Source: Cellvibrionaceae bacterium (GTDB taxonomy: Bacteria; Pseudomonadota; Gammaproteobacteria; Pseudomonadales; Cellvibrionaceae). Taken from it: DNA of 64,000 bases. Numbering within the stretch: the stretch's first letter is position 1; every line of letters starts with the position of its first letter. This document shows positions 10,911 through 19,755 of this stretch, in pieces. The stretch covers positions 1-64,000 of the forward strand of contig JAOXRT010000167.1 of NCBI GenBank assembly GCA_025800365.1, written 5' to 3'. Both the position numbers and the translations under genes were made by a program. Under the pieces are notes generated by a model. It saw only the letters and a list, made by a program, of their open reading frames with translations, was not told the DNA's origin and did not search any database.

Positions 10911-11121
10911 ACCGCTTTACCAAGACTAAAACCTGCTAGCCGATCTACTACAAAAGCATTAGGCAGAACTAATTATAGGTGTATAGACAATTAATACACA
11001 AAAAAACCTTGGTTTTAATGGCGCCAAAATCAAATTGCGATAAAAAGTAACAGTTTATGTAGGCTGGGGTAGCATAAACCTGTCAGCTTCTACTGTGTTT
11101 ATCGAGCTATGATAGCTGTTG

Positions 11122-11175
11122 TGGCCTAAAGCAAGAGAGAAAACCCTGTAGAAGGGGCTTTCTCTCTTAAAGGCC
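11122..11175 (-). terminator. Long hairpin downstream of acnB
   Basis: AAGAGAGAAA (11133-11142) and TTTCTCTCTT (11159-11168) pair perfectly, with CCC/GGG pairs inside and GGCCT/AGGCC outside. The structure starts about 10 bases after the acnB stop on the leftward strand. There is no strong T run, so it may combine termination with protection of the 3' end. A second inverted repeat, GTTTATG/CATAAAC, lies at 11053-11079. Confidence 0.6.
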
Positions 11176-11178
11176 TGT

Positions 11179-13803
11179 CTATAGAGAGACTTCTGTGATC
11201 TCAACGGCAGCTATCTTTTTACCTTCATCATGTTTAGCTTGGAATTCAGCAATTTGATCGAAATTTAGGTAGCGATAGATGTCGTCGGCCATGGCGTCGA
11301 TATTTCTAGCGTAGGCCATATACTCCGCTGGCGTTGGCAGCTTACCCATAATGGCGCCTACAGAGGCTAGCTCGGCAGAGGTAAGATAGACATTCGCGCC
11401 ATCGCCTAGGCGATTGGGGAAGTTACGGGTAGAGGTGGATAGAACGGTGCTGTTAGCGGCGACACGAGCCTGATTGCCCATGCAAAGCGAGCAGCCAGGC
11501 ATTTCCATGCGGGCACCGGCGCGACCAAAGATATTGTAGTAGCCTTCTTCCATAAGTTGGTGTTCATCCATTTTAGTGGGCGGCGCCAACCATAGGCGTG
11601 TTGATATACCGCCTTTATGCTGCTCTAGCAGCTTGCCGGCAGCACGGAAGTGGCCAATATTGGTCATACATGAACCAATAAAAACCTCGTTTACCTCATC
11701 ACCAGCAACCTCAGACAGTAACTTGGCATCGTCTGGATCGTTCGGGCAGCAAACGATTGGTTCTGTAACTTCCGCCAGATCAATCTCGATGACAGCGGCG
11801 TATTCCGCATCATCGTCCGCTTTCATCAAGCTTGGGCTTTCCAGCCAGTCTTCCATTTTTCTTGCCCTGCGCTCTAAAGTGCGAGGGTCACCATAGCCGT
11901 CGGCAATCATGGATCGAAGTAGGGTGATGTTGGAGTTCAGGTACTCTTTTACGGAATCTTCTTCCAGCTCAATAGTACAGCCAGCCGCTGAGCGTTCCGC
12001 CGAAGCATCAGATAACTCGAAAGCTTGCTCGACGGTCAATCCGGTCAGTCCTTCGATTTCTAGAATGCGGCCTGAAAAGATGTTTTTCTTACCCTTCTTT
12101 TCTACGGTTAATAGGCCTTCTTTGATGGCGTAATAGGGGATCGCGTGTACTAGGTCTCGTAACGTAATGCCGGGCTGCATTTCACCTTTGAAGCGCACTA
12201 ATACAGATTCGGGCATATCGAGCGGCATAACGCCGGTTGCCGCAGCGAAGGCCACTAGACCTGAGCCTGCTGGAAATGAAATGCCCATTGGAAAGCGAGT
12301 ATGGGAATCGCCACCGGTGCCGACGGTGTCTGGAAGTAACATGCGGTTTAGCCAAGAGTGAATGACACCGTCGCCTGGGCGTAGTGAAACACCACCGCGG
12401 GTCATTATAAAATCCGGCAGGGTGTGCTGAGTACTGATATCAACGGGTTTAGGGTAAGCCGCCGTATGACAGAAGGATTGCATGGTCAAATCGGCTGAAA
12501 AGCCTAAGCAGGCTAAGTCTTTGAGCTCGTCACGTGTCATCGGGCCAGTGGTATCCTGCGAGCCTACGGTGGTCATCTTGGGCTCGCAATAAGTACCGGG
12601 GCGAACGCCTTGGCCTTCGGGCAGTCCACAAGCGCGCCCAACCATCTTTTGGCCGAGAGAGAAGCCCGCATTACTTTCTTCTGGGGTTTCTGGTTGGCGA
12701 AAGATATCGGAAACTGCTAGGCCGAGAGACTCACGGGCTTTACTGGTCAGGCCGCGGCCAATAATCAAGGGGATGCGCCCACCAGCTTGGACCTCATCAA
12801 GGATAACATCTGATTTAAATTCGAACTCTGATAGCACATCACCAGACTCAGATAGAATCTGGCCATCATAAGGGCGTATTTCAATCACATCGCCCATCTT
12901 TAAATTGTCTACTGGGGCTTCAAATACTAGTGCGCCGGCGTCTTCCATGGTGTTAAAAAAGATAGGGGCCACTTTGCCGCCAATGCAAACTCCACCGCCT
13001 CGTTTATTGGGTACCCCGGGCATATCATCACCAAAGAACCACAACACGGAGTTGGTCGCTGATTTACGGGAGGAGCCCGTACCGACCACATCACCCACGA
13101 AGGCAACCGGCAAACCCTTGGCTTTAATATCTTCGATTTGCTGCATGGGGCCGGTAACTCCATGCTCTTCTGGGCTTAGTCCATCGCGGGTCATTTTGTA
13201 AGCGGAGCGTGCGTGAAGCGGTATATCGGGTCGGCTCCAGGCATCGGGTGCCGGTGATAGATCATCGGTATTAGTTTCACCGGTTACCTTAAACACGGCC
13301 ATCTTGATGCTCTCGGGCACCTTATCCTGCTCGGTGAACCACTCGCCATCGGCCCATGACTGCATGACCGATTTTGCAACCTCATTACCCGCTTTAGCTT
13401 TCTCTTCCACATCGTGGAAGGCATCAAACATCAGTAGGGTGCCTTTTAATTGCTCGCCTGCCAATGCAGCAAGATTGGCGTCGTCTAGCAGCTCCACTAA
13501 GGTAGAGATGTTGTAGCCACCCAGCATCATCCCCAAGAGCTCGACAGCTTTAGCGGCACTGACCAGTGGACTTGCGGCTTCGCCTTTGGCTACTGCTGAT
13601 AAGAATCCAGCTTTTACGTAGGCTGCTTCATCAACACCTGGCGGAACACGGTTAGTTATCAGGTCTAATAATGTACTTTCTTCGCCAGCGGGTGGGTTTT
13701 TCAACAATTCCACCAAACCCGCTGTTTGTTCCGGGTTTAAAGGCTTGGGTGGTACACCTTGGGCGGCACGTTCTGCTATATGTTTACGATAAGCTTCAAG
13801 CAC
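11179..13803 (-). CDS. acnB: Aconitate hydratase B
   Basis: Bifunctional aconitase / 2-methylisocitrate dehydratase, interconverting citrate and isocitrate in the TCA cycle. It follows E. coli AcnB along its whole length: HEAT-like N-terminus, swivelling domain (TGETNTDDLSPAPDAW, GSSRKSATNS) and the 4Fe-4S core with cysteines 712 (GSCMTNIGHF), 771 and 774 (PGCSLCMGN). The GTG at 13803 gives MLEAYRKH, the start used by E. coli and pseudomonads, and has AGGA 8 bases before it; an ATG at 13812 and a TTG at 13818 are upstream in-frame alternatives. A small hairpin (GGTCGC-TTTT-GCGACC, 13831-13846) is in the 5' leader. It is a single-gene unit. Confidence 0.96.
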   Translation of the reverse strand: MLEAYRKHIAERAAQGVPPKPLNPEQTAGLVELLKNPPAGEESTLLDLITNRVPPGVDEAAYVKAGFLSAVAKGEAASPLVSAAKAVELLGMMLGGYNISTLVELLDDANLAALAGEQLKGTLLMFDAFHDVEEKAKAGNEVAKSVMQSWADGEWFTEQDKVPESIKMAVFKVTGETNTDDLSPAPDAWSRPDIPLHARSAYKMTRDGLSPEEHGVTGPMQQIEDIKAKGLPVAFVGDVVGTGSSRKSATNSVLWFFGDDMPGVPNKRGGGVCIGGKVAPIFFNTMEDAGALVFEAPVDNLKMGDVIEIRPYDGQILSESGDVLSEFEFKSDVILDEVQAGGRIPLIIGRGLTSKARESLGLAVSDIFRQPETPEESNAGFSLGQKMVGRACGLPEGQGVRPGTYCEPKMTTVGSQDTTGPMTRDELKDLACLGFSADLTMQSFCHTAAYPKPVDISTQHTLPDFIMTRGGVSLRPGDGVIHSWLNRMLLPDTVGTGGDSHTRFPMGISFPAGSGLVAFAAATGVMPLDMPESVLVRFKGEMQPGITLRDLVHAIPYYAIKEGLLTVEKKGKKNIFSGRILEIEGLTGLTVEQAFELSDASAERSAAGCTIELEEDSVKEYLNSNITLLRSMIADGYGDPRTLERRARKMEDWLESPSLMKADDDAEYAAVIEIDLAEVTEPIVCCPNDPDDAKLLSEVAGDEVNEVFIGSCMTNIGHFRAAGKLLEQHKGGISTRLWLAPPTKMDEHQLMEEGYYNIFGRAGARMEMPGCSLCMGNQARVAANSTVLSTSTRNFPNRLGDGANVYLTSAELASVGAIMGKLPTPAEYMAYARNIDAMADDIYRYLNFDQIAEFQAKHDEGKKIAAVEITEVSL

Positions 13804-13868
13804 GGTTGTCATCCTCAATTCCAGGTGGACGGTCGCTTTTGCGACCTATGGGTAGCTTGCTTTGATTG

Positions 13869-13887
13869 ATCAAGTCTTTTGCTTGAT
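13869..13887. promoter_or_regulatory. Inverted repeat upstream of acnB
   Basis: ATCAAG-N7-CTTGAT is a perfect inverted repeat about 65 bases before the acnB start; an overlapping TTGAT-TG-ATCAA lies at 13863-13874 but has the wrong spacing for FNR. It is a candidate operator. The 480-bp gap from acnB to the next gene also holds a hairpin at 14148-14175 and nothing else I can name. Confidence 0.35.
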
Positions 13888-14147
13888 TTTGGCCAGTTTT
13901 CTTTACAGTAAGACTGCCACCTTATTTGACAGCTGGCACAAGTAAAAGGGCGATCGTCCTAATCGGGCGGCTAATCTTAAGCTAGCACGCTTGTGCGCTT
14001 AATGAAAGCTGCCTGATATTTAGCCATTGGTATGCTGCTAGTGGATTCCTCGTAACGCTAAGTTGCTGAAAACTCAGGATAAAAGAAATCTGTGAGCATC
14101 TAAGAAGTGTGCTAAAAACGGCAAGGATGAGCAATTAGCGATTGGTC

Positions 14148-14175
14148 GAGCCCGCTAGTCTTGTATAGCGGGTTC
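14148..14175. terminator. Hairpin in the gap upstream of acnB
   Basis: GAGCCCGCTA and TAGCGGGTTC pair (one G-T pair) around an 8-base loop. Read rightward it is followed by TTGTTCG. It may end the transcript of the small leftward gene at 14284-14505, or of an unseen rightward RNA from the acnB upstream gap. Confidence 0.4.
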
Positions 14176-14283
14176 TTGTTCGTGGCCCGTAATGCGATAG
14201 ATGTTCATGGCTGTTCTTAGTTGAAGCCAGTTATGGCTTTAATCATTACATTACTGGGGCAAGGAAAGTTATCAAGAAAGATC

Positions 14284-14505
14284 TTAACAGCCTCGGGTGA
14301 CCACAATCTCGTCCGTATCGAGGTTTTCCAACTGGAAATCTATAAAGCTCTTCAAATCAGCGATTCCGCGTTGCTTTGCCATAGATTGCAGAAGAACACC
14401 TAATAGGGCTTGGCTTAAAGCGTCGGCCGAAGAGTTGGCGCTGTTGTCTGCTTCTGATAAGGCATTTTCGATTAAAGTTTGTGCCGTTTTGTATTCACCG
14501 CTCAT
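14284..14505 (-). CDS. Conserved-looking 73-aa protein, function unknown
   Basis: A short gene with a textbook ribosome site: AAGGAG 5 bases before its ATG. The product is acidic and helical, with repeated Ala/Ser/Asp in SEADNSANSSADALSQALLGVLLQSM, then FIDFQLENLDTDEIVVTRGC with a C-terminal cysteine. No membrane helix or known domain is seen. It is a single gene reading toward acnB, about 480 bp from it. I do not recognise the family; a small cytosolic accessory protein is likely. Confidence 0.7.
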   Translation of the reverse strand: MSGEYKTAQTLIENALSEADNSANSSADALSQALLGVLLQSMAKQRGIADLKSFIDFQLENLDTDEIVVTRGC

Positions 14506-14742
14506 GCTGGCTCCTTAATTCGATCAATTAGTACCCAAGGGACTTGTCAAGCTATGATAGGGTATGTCGCTTGTCTATCACCATGATTTTGAACAAATTT
14601 TGCCTCATCATTGTGACGCCCACAAGATGGCCAAATGTGCTTTAAAATAGGCTAATTCGATAGGGTCGCCGTTGTAGGGGGCTTTATTTTTAAGCCGCGC
14701 TCAGATAAGGTGCGCGCTTTTTGTTTGCGGAGAAAACAGTTA

Positions 14743-15198
14743 ATGCTAAAGCGTGTTCGTACCCCCTGTATTGGTGTTTGCTCAGCGAGCCTAGGGGATG
14801 ACGTGTGCCGGGGCTGTAAGCGCTTTAGCCATGAAGTTATAGACTGGAACGCCTACAGTGAAGAACAGCGTCGTACTATTGCACAGCGCCTAGAAGGTTT
14901 CTTGCAGCAGGTCGTTGCCAATAAAGTCTCCGTTATAGACCCTGAAAAGTTACAGCTGCAGATAAAACATCAAAATATACGCATTGATGATCAGCAGGAC
15001 CCTCATTGTTGGGTATTTAACCTGTTAAAAGCTGGGGCCTCACAGGTAGAGCCTGAAGACTTTGGTCTGCAATTGCAGGTCGCTTGGAAGGGCAAGTCAT
15101 TGGTTGAAATCAAAGACGCCATCGATCAAGACTATTATGCTTTATCCTGTGCATACTACGATCGCTATATCGCTCCAGGTAAAGTTGATGACGAATAA
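14743..15198 (+). CDS. DUF1289 domain protein
   Basis: A 151-aa protein. The N-terminal 50 residues hold the DUF1289 cysteine pattern: TPCIGVCSASLGDDVCRGCKRF, followed by the W of DWNAYSEEQRR. The four cysteines probably bind a metal ion. The rest (about residues 55-151) is a less typical extension with a charged alpha/beta character. The ATG at 14743 has GGAG 10 bases upstream; a GTG at 14710 would add 11 residues but has no such site. The miaE gene follows 104 bases later on the same strand. Role unknown. Confidence 0.8.
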   Translation: MLKRVRTPCIGVCSASLGDDVCRGCKRFSHEVIDWNAYSEEQRRTIAQRLEGFLQQVVANKVSVIDPEKLQLQIKHQNIRIDDQQDPHCWVFNLLKAGASQVEPEDFGLQLQVAWKGKSLVEIKDAIDQDYYALSCAYYDRYIAPGKVDDE

Positions 15199-15302
15199 TA
15201 TTGGCCAATTAAAGTAGCAAGAACAGTATCAGCTAACTGAATCAAATATTCTATGCCGCGCTAAGTCGACGGTATTCGCCCTAAAGGAACTTCTAAAACT
15301 CC

Positions 15303-15911
15303 ATGATTGACCTTAGTGAAATTCACAGCTTTTTATGGTGTGAGACACCAGACGCCTGGATAGAGCAGGCCTTGCAGCACCAAGATCTCATGCTGATTGA
15401 CCATGCGAACTGTGAGAAAAAAGCCGCAGGCACAGCGATGAATTTAATGTACCGCTATGTTGATGACTTTGAATTGCTTAATAAAATGTCTCGCTTAGCA
15501 CGCGAGGAGCTGCGCCACTTTGAGCAGGTGATAGCGATTATGGAATCTCGCGGCATAGCCTATCCGCAGATTCAAGCTTCGCGTTATGCTGCTGAACTTC
15601 GCAAGCCCATTCGCACGCATGAACCAGGACGTTTAATTGACACCTTAATTGTGGGTGCCATCATCGAGGCGCGCTCCTGCGAGCGCTTTAATAAGCTAGC
15701 ACCATTCCTAGATGAAGAACTTAAAAAGTTCTATTTTTCACTTTTAAAGTCTGAGGCGCGTCACTACCAAGATTACTTGGGCTTGGCGAAAAAAGCCGCT
15801 GCTGGCGAGTCGATTGACGAACGAGTAGATATTTTTCTTGCGCTTGATAAAAAGTTAGTTGAAAGCGGTGACTCTGAGTTTCGTTTCCATAGTGGGCCGG
15901 TTTCCAGCTAG
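15303..15911 (+). CDS. miaE: tRNA-(ms2io6A37) hydroxylase
   Basis: MiaE is a diiron monooxygenase that hydroxylates the isopentenyl group of 2-methylthio-N6-isopentenyladenosine at tRNA position 37. The 202-aa product has the ferritin-like four-helix fold with carboxylate/histidine ligands in two halves: Glu in HANCEKKAAG with REELRHFEQ, and IIEARSCERF with KSEARHYQDY. Length and motifs match the family. It reads tail-to-tail against the ATP-grasp gene, 16 bases apart. AAGGA is 13 bases before the ATG, rather far, but no better start exists. Confidence 0.93.
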   Translation: MIDLSEIHSFLWCETPDAWIEQALQHQDLMLIDHANCEKKAAGTAMNLMYRYVDDFELLNKMSRLAREELRHFEQVIAIMESRGIAYPQIQASRYAAELRKPIRTHEPGRLIDTLIVGAIIEARSCERFNKLAPFLDEELKKFYFSLLKSEARHYQDYLGLAKKAAAGESIDERVDIFLALDKKLVESGDSEFRFHSGPVSS

Positions 15912-15927
15912 GCTGAATATCCTCTCT

Positions 15928-17094
15928 TTAGCCCTTAATTACATGCGGCAGGTAGCGAGATAAGTCTTGAGTGATAAGCTCGCTGTCTTCTCTGATAGAA
16001 ATCCCCGCCGCTTGATTACCTACTATCCAAGAGCCGATAAGGGTGTAGCTATCGCCAAATTTAGGTAGCGCTTGATACTCTTGGTAAATAAATCCTTCTT
16101 CGCCATATGGACCATAGGAAGCTGCAATCTCTTCCCCGTCTTTGATTATGCTGATATTGGCACCTTCGCGAGAAAAAATAGGCTTTTTAACGTAGCTTGT
16201 GAGCTTTTCGGAGGCTTCTTTTTCTGAAAAATAAGCGGGCAGTAAATGTGGGTGGCCAGGGAACATTTGCCACAATATCGGCAGGATGGCCTTGTTGGAA
16301 AGAATCGCTTTCCAGGGTGGCTCAAACCATTGGCATTGATCCAGCAGCAATTTCGAACCTAGCTCTTCTCGCAACATAAACTCCCATGGGTAGAGTTTAA
16401 ACATAGCATTGAAACCCAACCCTTCTGGATCACAAAATTGTTGCTGTTCATTAGTCGCGATATCTTCGACATAGCAAAAGCGATCCTTAATGCCGGCTTC
16501 TTTCGCGCAGTCTTGCAGGTACTGTACGGTTGCTCGGTCTTCTTCGGTATCCAAGCAGCTGCTAAAAGCAATCTCACTAATGTTGTAATGCTGTTTGAAA
16601 AAGCGAAAGCGATCAATAAGCTTGTCTTGTAGGGAATTAAATTGATCGCTACTGCTAGCTAGGGAGCCATTGTTGATGAGTTGCTCTAACCATAGCCACT
16701 GCCAAAAGCCACTTTCGTAAAGACTGGTTGGTGTGTCGGCATTGTTTTCCAGCAGCTTGGCCTTGCTCTGGCCGTCGTAGCAAAGGTCAAAGCGGGAATA
16801 GAGACTGGGATCTTTGCGATCCCAAGATAATTTAATCCAATCCCAGTACTGCTCGGGTATTTGAAACTCTTTTAACCAAGATTCTCGTTGCAATACTTCA
16901 TCTACGGCCTCTAGGCAAAGCGTTTGCAGTTGCTCACTTGGATCTTCAAGATCGTTTTCGATTTGTTCTAGGGTAAATTCATAATAAGCAGATTCATCCC
17001 AGTAAGGTTCTCCATACATAGTATGGAAGTGAAAGCCGTAATCGTCAGCCAGCGCTTTCCAATCTTGCCTTTCTGGAATTGAAATTCTACGCAT
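15928..17094 (-). CDS. Glutathionylspermidine synthase-like ATP-grasp ligase
   Basis: A 388-aa protein of the GSP_synth family (E. coli YgiC/YjfC type), which lacks the amidase half of true glutathionylspermidine synthetase. Recognisable runs are MRRISIPERQDW, FDLCYDGQSKAKLLENNADTPTSLYE and, near the end, KPIFSREGANISII and GEEGFIYQEY, which form the ATP-grasp and acceptor sites. Such enzymes are expected to form an amide bond to an amine or peptide with ATP; the substrate is unproven. The ATG overlaps the DUF1190 stop by one base, so translation is probably coupled. It is last in the channel/DUF350/DUF1190 operon. Confidence 0.9.
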   Translation of the reverse strand: MRRISIPERQDWKALADDYGFHFHTMYGEPYWDESAYYEFTLEQIENDLEDPSEQLQTLCLEAVDEVLQRESWLKEFQIPEQYWDWIKLSWDRKDPSLYSRFDLCYDGQSKAKLLENNADTPTSLYESGFWQWLWLEQLINNGSLASSSDQFNSLQDKLIDRFRFFKQHYNISEIAFSSCLDTEEDRATVQYLQDCAKEAGIKDRFCYVEDIATNEQQQFCDPEGLGFNAMFKLYPWEFMLREELGSKLLLDQCQWFEPPWKAILSNKAILPILWQMFPGHPHLLPAYFSEKEASEKLTSYVKKPIFSREGANISIIKDGEEIAASYGPYGEEGFIYQEYQALPKFGDSYTLIGSWIVGNQAAGISIREDSELITQDLSRYLPHVIKG

Positions 17095-17684
17095 TAGCCA
17101 CCTCTGGAAAAGCTACCGCCAGAGCGCGCTTTACTCGCCGCAAGCTTACCGAAGCCGCCGCGACCAAAAATGCGTTGGGAGCTGCTACCTTTATTAAACG
17201 CGCTGCTGGAAAAATTCTGCGGGCCGAATTGCTGTCGCCCCAAAATAGAACCTTGAGAGTTGACCCACTTTTTATATAGGGGGGAGCCGCGTTTCCTAGA
17301 GCTAAATAAGGGTGCGCTGCGGCGATAGTCATCGTCGTGCATTGCGAAGCCTGCCATATAGGGCATAAACCAAACACGACTATCGAGCTCTCGTTCGCGA
17401 CAGGCGTCTTGGCCGAAATCGAATTCGCAATCGCTTTCTTTTGTGTAGCGTGGCCCGTATCGATCGGCGTCTTGTAGAGCTTGTTGGTAACTGTAGCGAC
17501 ATTCCTCACTTCGTAAGGGGTAGCGACTTTCGCAATCACCTAGCGTTGAAAATACTTCTACATCTTCTCCACAACCACTTAAGTTGCCACCCGCAGCGAT
17601 AATCGCAAGTGAAGGCGCAAGTTTCGCTCGGTAATGCCAACCCTTACGCATACGGGATAAATCGACATTTTTGCTTCGTTTCAT
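17094..17684 (-). CDS. DUF1190 (YgiB-type) protein
   Basis: A 196-aa protein like E. coli YgiB. It opens with a basic segment, then a hydrophobic stretch ending in LSGC, a possible lipobox, followed by GEDVEVFSTLGDCESRYP and a run of paired cysteines (DCESRYPLRSEEC, SDCEFDFGQDAC). The tail is rich in Gly, Ser, Arg and Phe, with RIFGRGGFGKLAASK and GGSFSRGG. An envelope location is likely. The ATG at 17684 has GGAG 6 bases before it; the ATG at 17687 and TTG at 17696 fit less well. It sits between DUF350 and the ATP-grasp gene, and could be the ligase's substrate; that is inference. Confidence 0.87.
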   Translation of the reverse strand: MKRSKNVDLSRMRKGWHYRAKLAPSLAIIAAGGNLSGCGEDVEVFSTLGDCESRYPLRSEECRYSYQQALQDADRYGPRYTKESDCEFDFGQDACRERELDSRVWFMPYMAGFAMHDDDYRRSAPLFSSRKRGSPLYKKWVNSQGSILGRQQFGPQNFSSSAFNKGSSSQRIFGRGGFGKLAASKARSGGSFSRGG

Positions 17685-17702
17685 CATTATCTCCAAGGGG
17701 AT

Positions 17703-18119
17703 TTAATAACTCATACAGGCGGCATTGATTAAGCCAACAGCGATAGACATTGAGGACAAAATAATACCGGCGGAGATTTCGTCGTTTTCAATACGCTCTA
17801 CTAATTTTGGCATCAAAACAAAACGAACAAGCGCAAAGGCAATAAGCTGGGCGACTAGCGCAATAATTGCCCAGATAGCATAGTCCAGAATAGAAACCGA
17901 GTTGCTAGCCGCGCCGGCTAAAGCTATGGCAAAGCCAATGAGTGCACCGCCCAATCCTAAAGCAGCACTGGTATTGCGTTGCTCTTTGAGCAACTGCCAC
18001 TCATCGTGAGGAGTAATTAAGGTGTACAGAATCTTAAAGACTAAAAAAAGGCCAATAGAGAAGCCAAAATACACTAAAAAGCTGCTAAAACCATTTAGTG
18101 ATTCAATTATTGCATGCAT
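17703..18119 (-). CDS. DUF350 (YjfL/UPF0719) membrane protein
   Basis: A 138-aa inner-membrane protein with about four helices (residues near 13-33, 49-70, 78-100, 115-135). The motif NTSAALGLGGALIGFAIALAGA in the second helix is typical of the DUF350 family. In many bacteria DUF350 genes lie next to DUF1190 and glutathionylspermidine-synthase-like genes, exactly as here. Its function is not established; a membrane partner for the ligase or a transporter-like role has been suggested by neighbourhood only. Confidence 0.88.
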   Translation of the reverse strand: MHAIIESLNGFSSFLVYFGFSIGLFLVFKILYTLITPHDEWQLLKEQRNTSAALGLGGALIGFAIALAGAASNSVSILDYAIWAIIALVAQLIAFALVRFVLMPKLVERIENDEISAGIILSSMSIAVGLINAACMSY

Positions 18120-18172
18120 TTATCTTTCCACCTAAAAATGATGTTCTGTTGGGAATTTAAAGTTACGAGGTC

Positions 18173-19225
18173 TTACTGACCTTTTTGCGCCGCGTGCCAA
18201 TCAATATTTTCGATTCGCTCGTCAGCGATGTAAAACAAGCGATCGCCGCTATCGATTTCTTCGCTCAAGCAGGGGTTAATATTTAGTCTCTGATCATCGC
18301 CGTGCTTAATGCCGATAAGTGTCGCTTCATATTCGGCTTTTAGGTAAGGGAAGATGTCGGCTACAGAGCTGCTATTGCTGTGATTATAGATGATCGAGTA
18401 TTGGGTCATGCCTTGGTCGACATCCAAAAGCTCATGATGAAGTGCGCTGGAGCCCGGGTCCATGGTCGATTTAGCAATCATTTCAATGGCAACCGAAGGC
18501 ATGCACTCAACATTCGGACAATGTTTTTTAAGCAGCTGCCCCAGTTTTTCTTGATTGAAGTAGGCGATCGTATGGGCATCGGGGTTCCGGCCTGTGCAGT
18601 ATAAAGCCGCCGTCATGGTGGCGTCATCGTCGCTATTGTCAATAATAATACTGGCCGCTTGAGCAACAGAGGCACGGTCCATTTCCTCATCTTTGCTATG
18701 GCTGTTGACCTTGACAAAACCTATATGCTCGGGCATCGGGTTTTCAATATCAGCTTTAACGCAGAGTACGACTCGACGTTTGTCAGCCTGATGTTCCATC
18801 TCACGTAGTAGCAGTTTTATTAGCTCCAGTGTTCGGTTTTCATTCCAACCGACGACTAAAATATGGCCACTACAATCTATAGGCTTTAAACCTTGCACAG
18901 ACTTTCTCCATTGATAGGACATAAATGCAGCAACTCGACCAATTGCTAGACCAAATAAGCCTAGGCCCAGAGGGATAACATAAAAGGCCGTAATCAATTT
19001 ACCGTTTGCGCTAGTGGGCGAAAGATCGCCATAGCCCACTGTTGAAGCGGTAACCAATAACCAATAGAAAAAGCTATCAGCCGCTAAGAGTTGGGTTTCG
19101 CCCGCCGCGTAGAGCAATATCCAAACACTGCCAATATAGCAAGCGATGATGAGCAACATACTGCGCCAACCCAAATCCATAAAGTGCTTTAGGATGATTC
19201 GACGTAGGCGACTTAATAGCAGCAT
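18173..19225 (-). CDS. Two-helix potassium channel with TrkA-N domain
   Basis: A 350-aa channel subunit. Two membrane helices (about 22-40 and 78-100) flank a pore loop with the potassium filter TVGYGD. After the second helix, SGHILVVGWNENRTLELI starts a Rossmann-like RCK/TrkA-N domain that continues to about residue 245, with VKVNSHSKDEEMDRASV and IIDNSDDDATMTAALY. The final 100 residues resemble a second regulatory subdomain. Such channels are gated by nucleotides or ions on the inner face. It is first in the operon with DUF350, DUF1190 and the ATP-grasp gene, suggesting a membrane stress or ion-balance link. Confidence 0.92.
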   Translation of the reverse strand: MLLLSRLRRIILKHFMDLGWRSMLLIIACYIGSVWILLYAAGETQLLAADSFFYWLLVTASTVGYGDLSPTSANGKLITAFYVIPLGLGLFGLAIGRVAAFMSYQWRKSVQGLKPIDCSGHILVVGWNENRTLELIKLLLREMEHQADKRRVVLCVKADIENPMPEHIGFVKVNSHSKDEEMDRASVAQAASIIIDNSDDDATMTAALYCTGRNPDAHTIAYFNQEKLGQLLKKHCPNVECMPSVAIEMIAKSTMDPGSSALHHELLDVDQGMTQYSIIYNHSNSSSVADIFPYLKAEYEATLIGIKHGDDQRLNINPCLSEEIDSGDRLFYIADERIENIDWHAAQKGQ

Positions 19226-19324
19226 GGTGAATTTGCGATCTCTGTTGATAAAGGCTCAAGTATAACATGAGCCTTAGACGGTAGAAGTCGCTAAAAAGTG
19301 GCAATCGATTGCTGTGTAATTGCC

Positions 19325-19723
19325 TTAAGATTCAGAAATCACTGATCGAATCGCGTGATGGTCATAGCAAGTGATTTCATGCTGGTTGGACCAGGGGTCT
19401 TCAAAATAAAGTGACCAGGATAAATGGTGATCGCTACAACTTTTAAGCGCGGTTATTGAGTTAAGATATTCGCGCCACAAAAGGAAATTTTTAGCGTCAC
19501 AGCCAAAGGCGATATGGCGCGATTGAAAAGCACTATCGCGTTTAAACAGTGCTATATGAATTTCACCATTTACCAATGTTAAGGGGCCTGCGGGGTCTTC
19601 AGCCCAACTTTGATAACGTGTGTCGACCTCAAAACCTAGATGCTGGCAATACCAATCGCAGGCTCTATCCCTGTCGCTGGTGAATATATGTACATGATCG
19701 ATACAACTTAATTCAGCGTGCAT
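19325..19723 (-). CDS. VOC (glyoxalase/dioxygenase fold) protein
   Basis: A 132-aa protein with one VOC domain: IDHVHIFTSDRDRACDWYCQHLGF supplies the first beta-alpha-beta-beta unit with a metal-ligand histidine, and SLYFEDPWSNQHEITCYD ends with the usual Glu of the second unit. AAGGAG lies 7 bases before the ATG. It is the last gene of the leftward operon that starts at the sigma-54 promoter at 24.3 kb. VOC enzymes include glyoxalases, ring-cleaving dioxygenases and thiol-transfer resistance proteins; a detoxification role fits the GST in the operon, but the substrate is open. Confidence 0.85.
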   Translation of the reverse strand: MHAELSCIDHVHIFTSDRDRACDWYCQHLGFEVDTRYQSWAEDPAGPLTLVNGEIHIALFKRDSAFQSRHIAFGCDAKNFLLWREYLNSITALKSCSDHHLSWSLYFEDPWSNQHEITCYDHHAIRSVISES

Positions 19724-19755
19724 GGCTACGCTCCTTGGTTTAACTATGCCTGAAT

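Noticed and set aside
13863..13874. FNR box upstream of acnB (TTGAT-TG-ATCAA)
   Set aside because: The spacer is 2 bases instead of 4, so it does not match the FNR/Anr site.
17087..17539. 150-codon frame opposite part of the DUF1190 gene in another frame
   Set aside because: The overlapping DUF1190 frame has family motifs, a ribosome site and operon context; the alternative has none.
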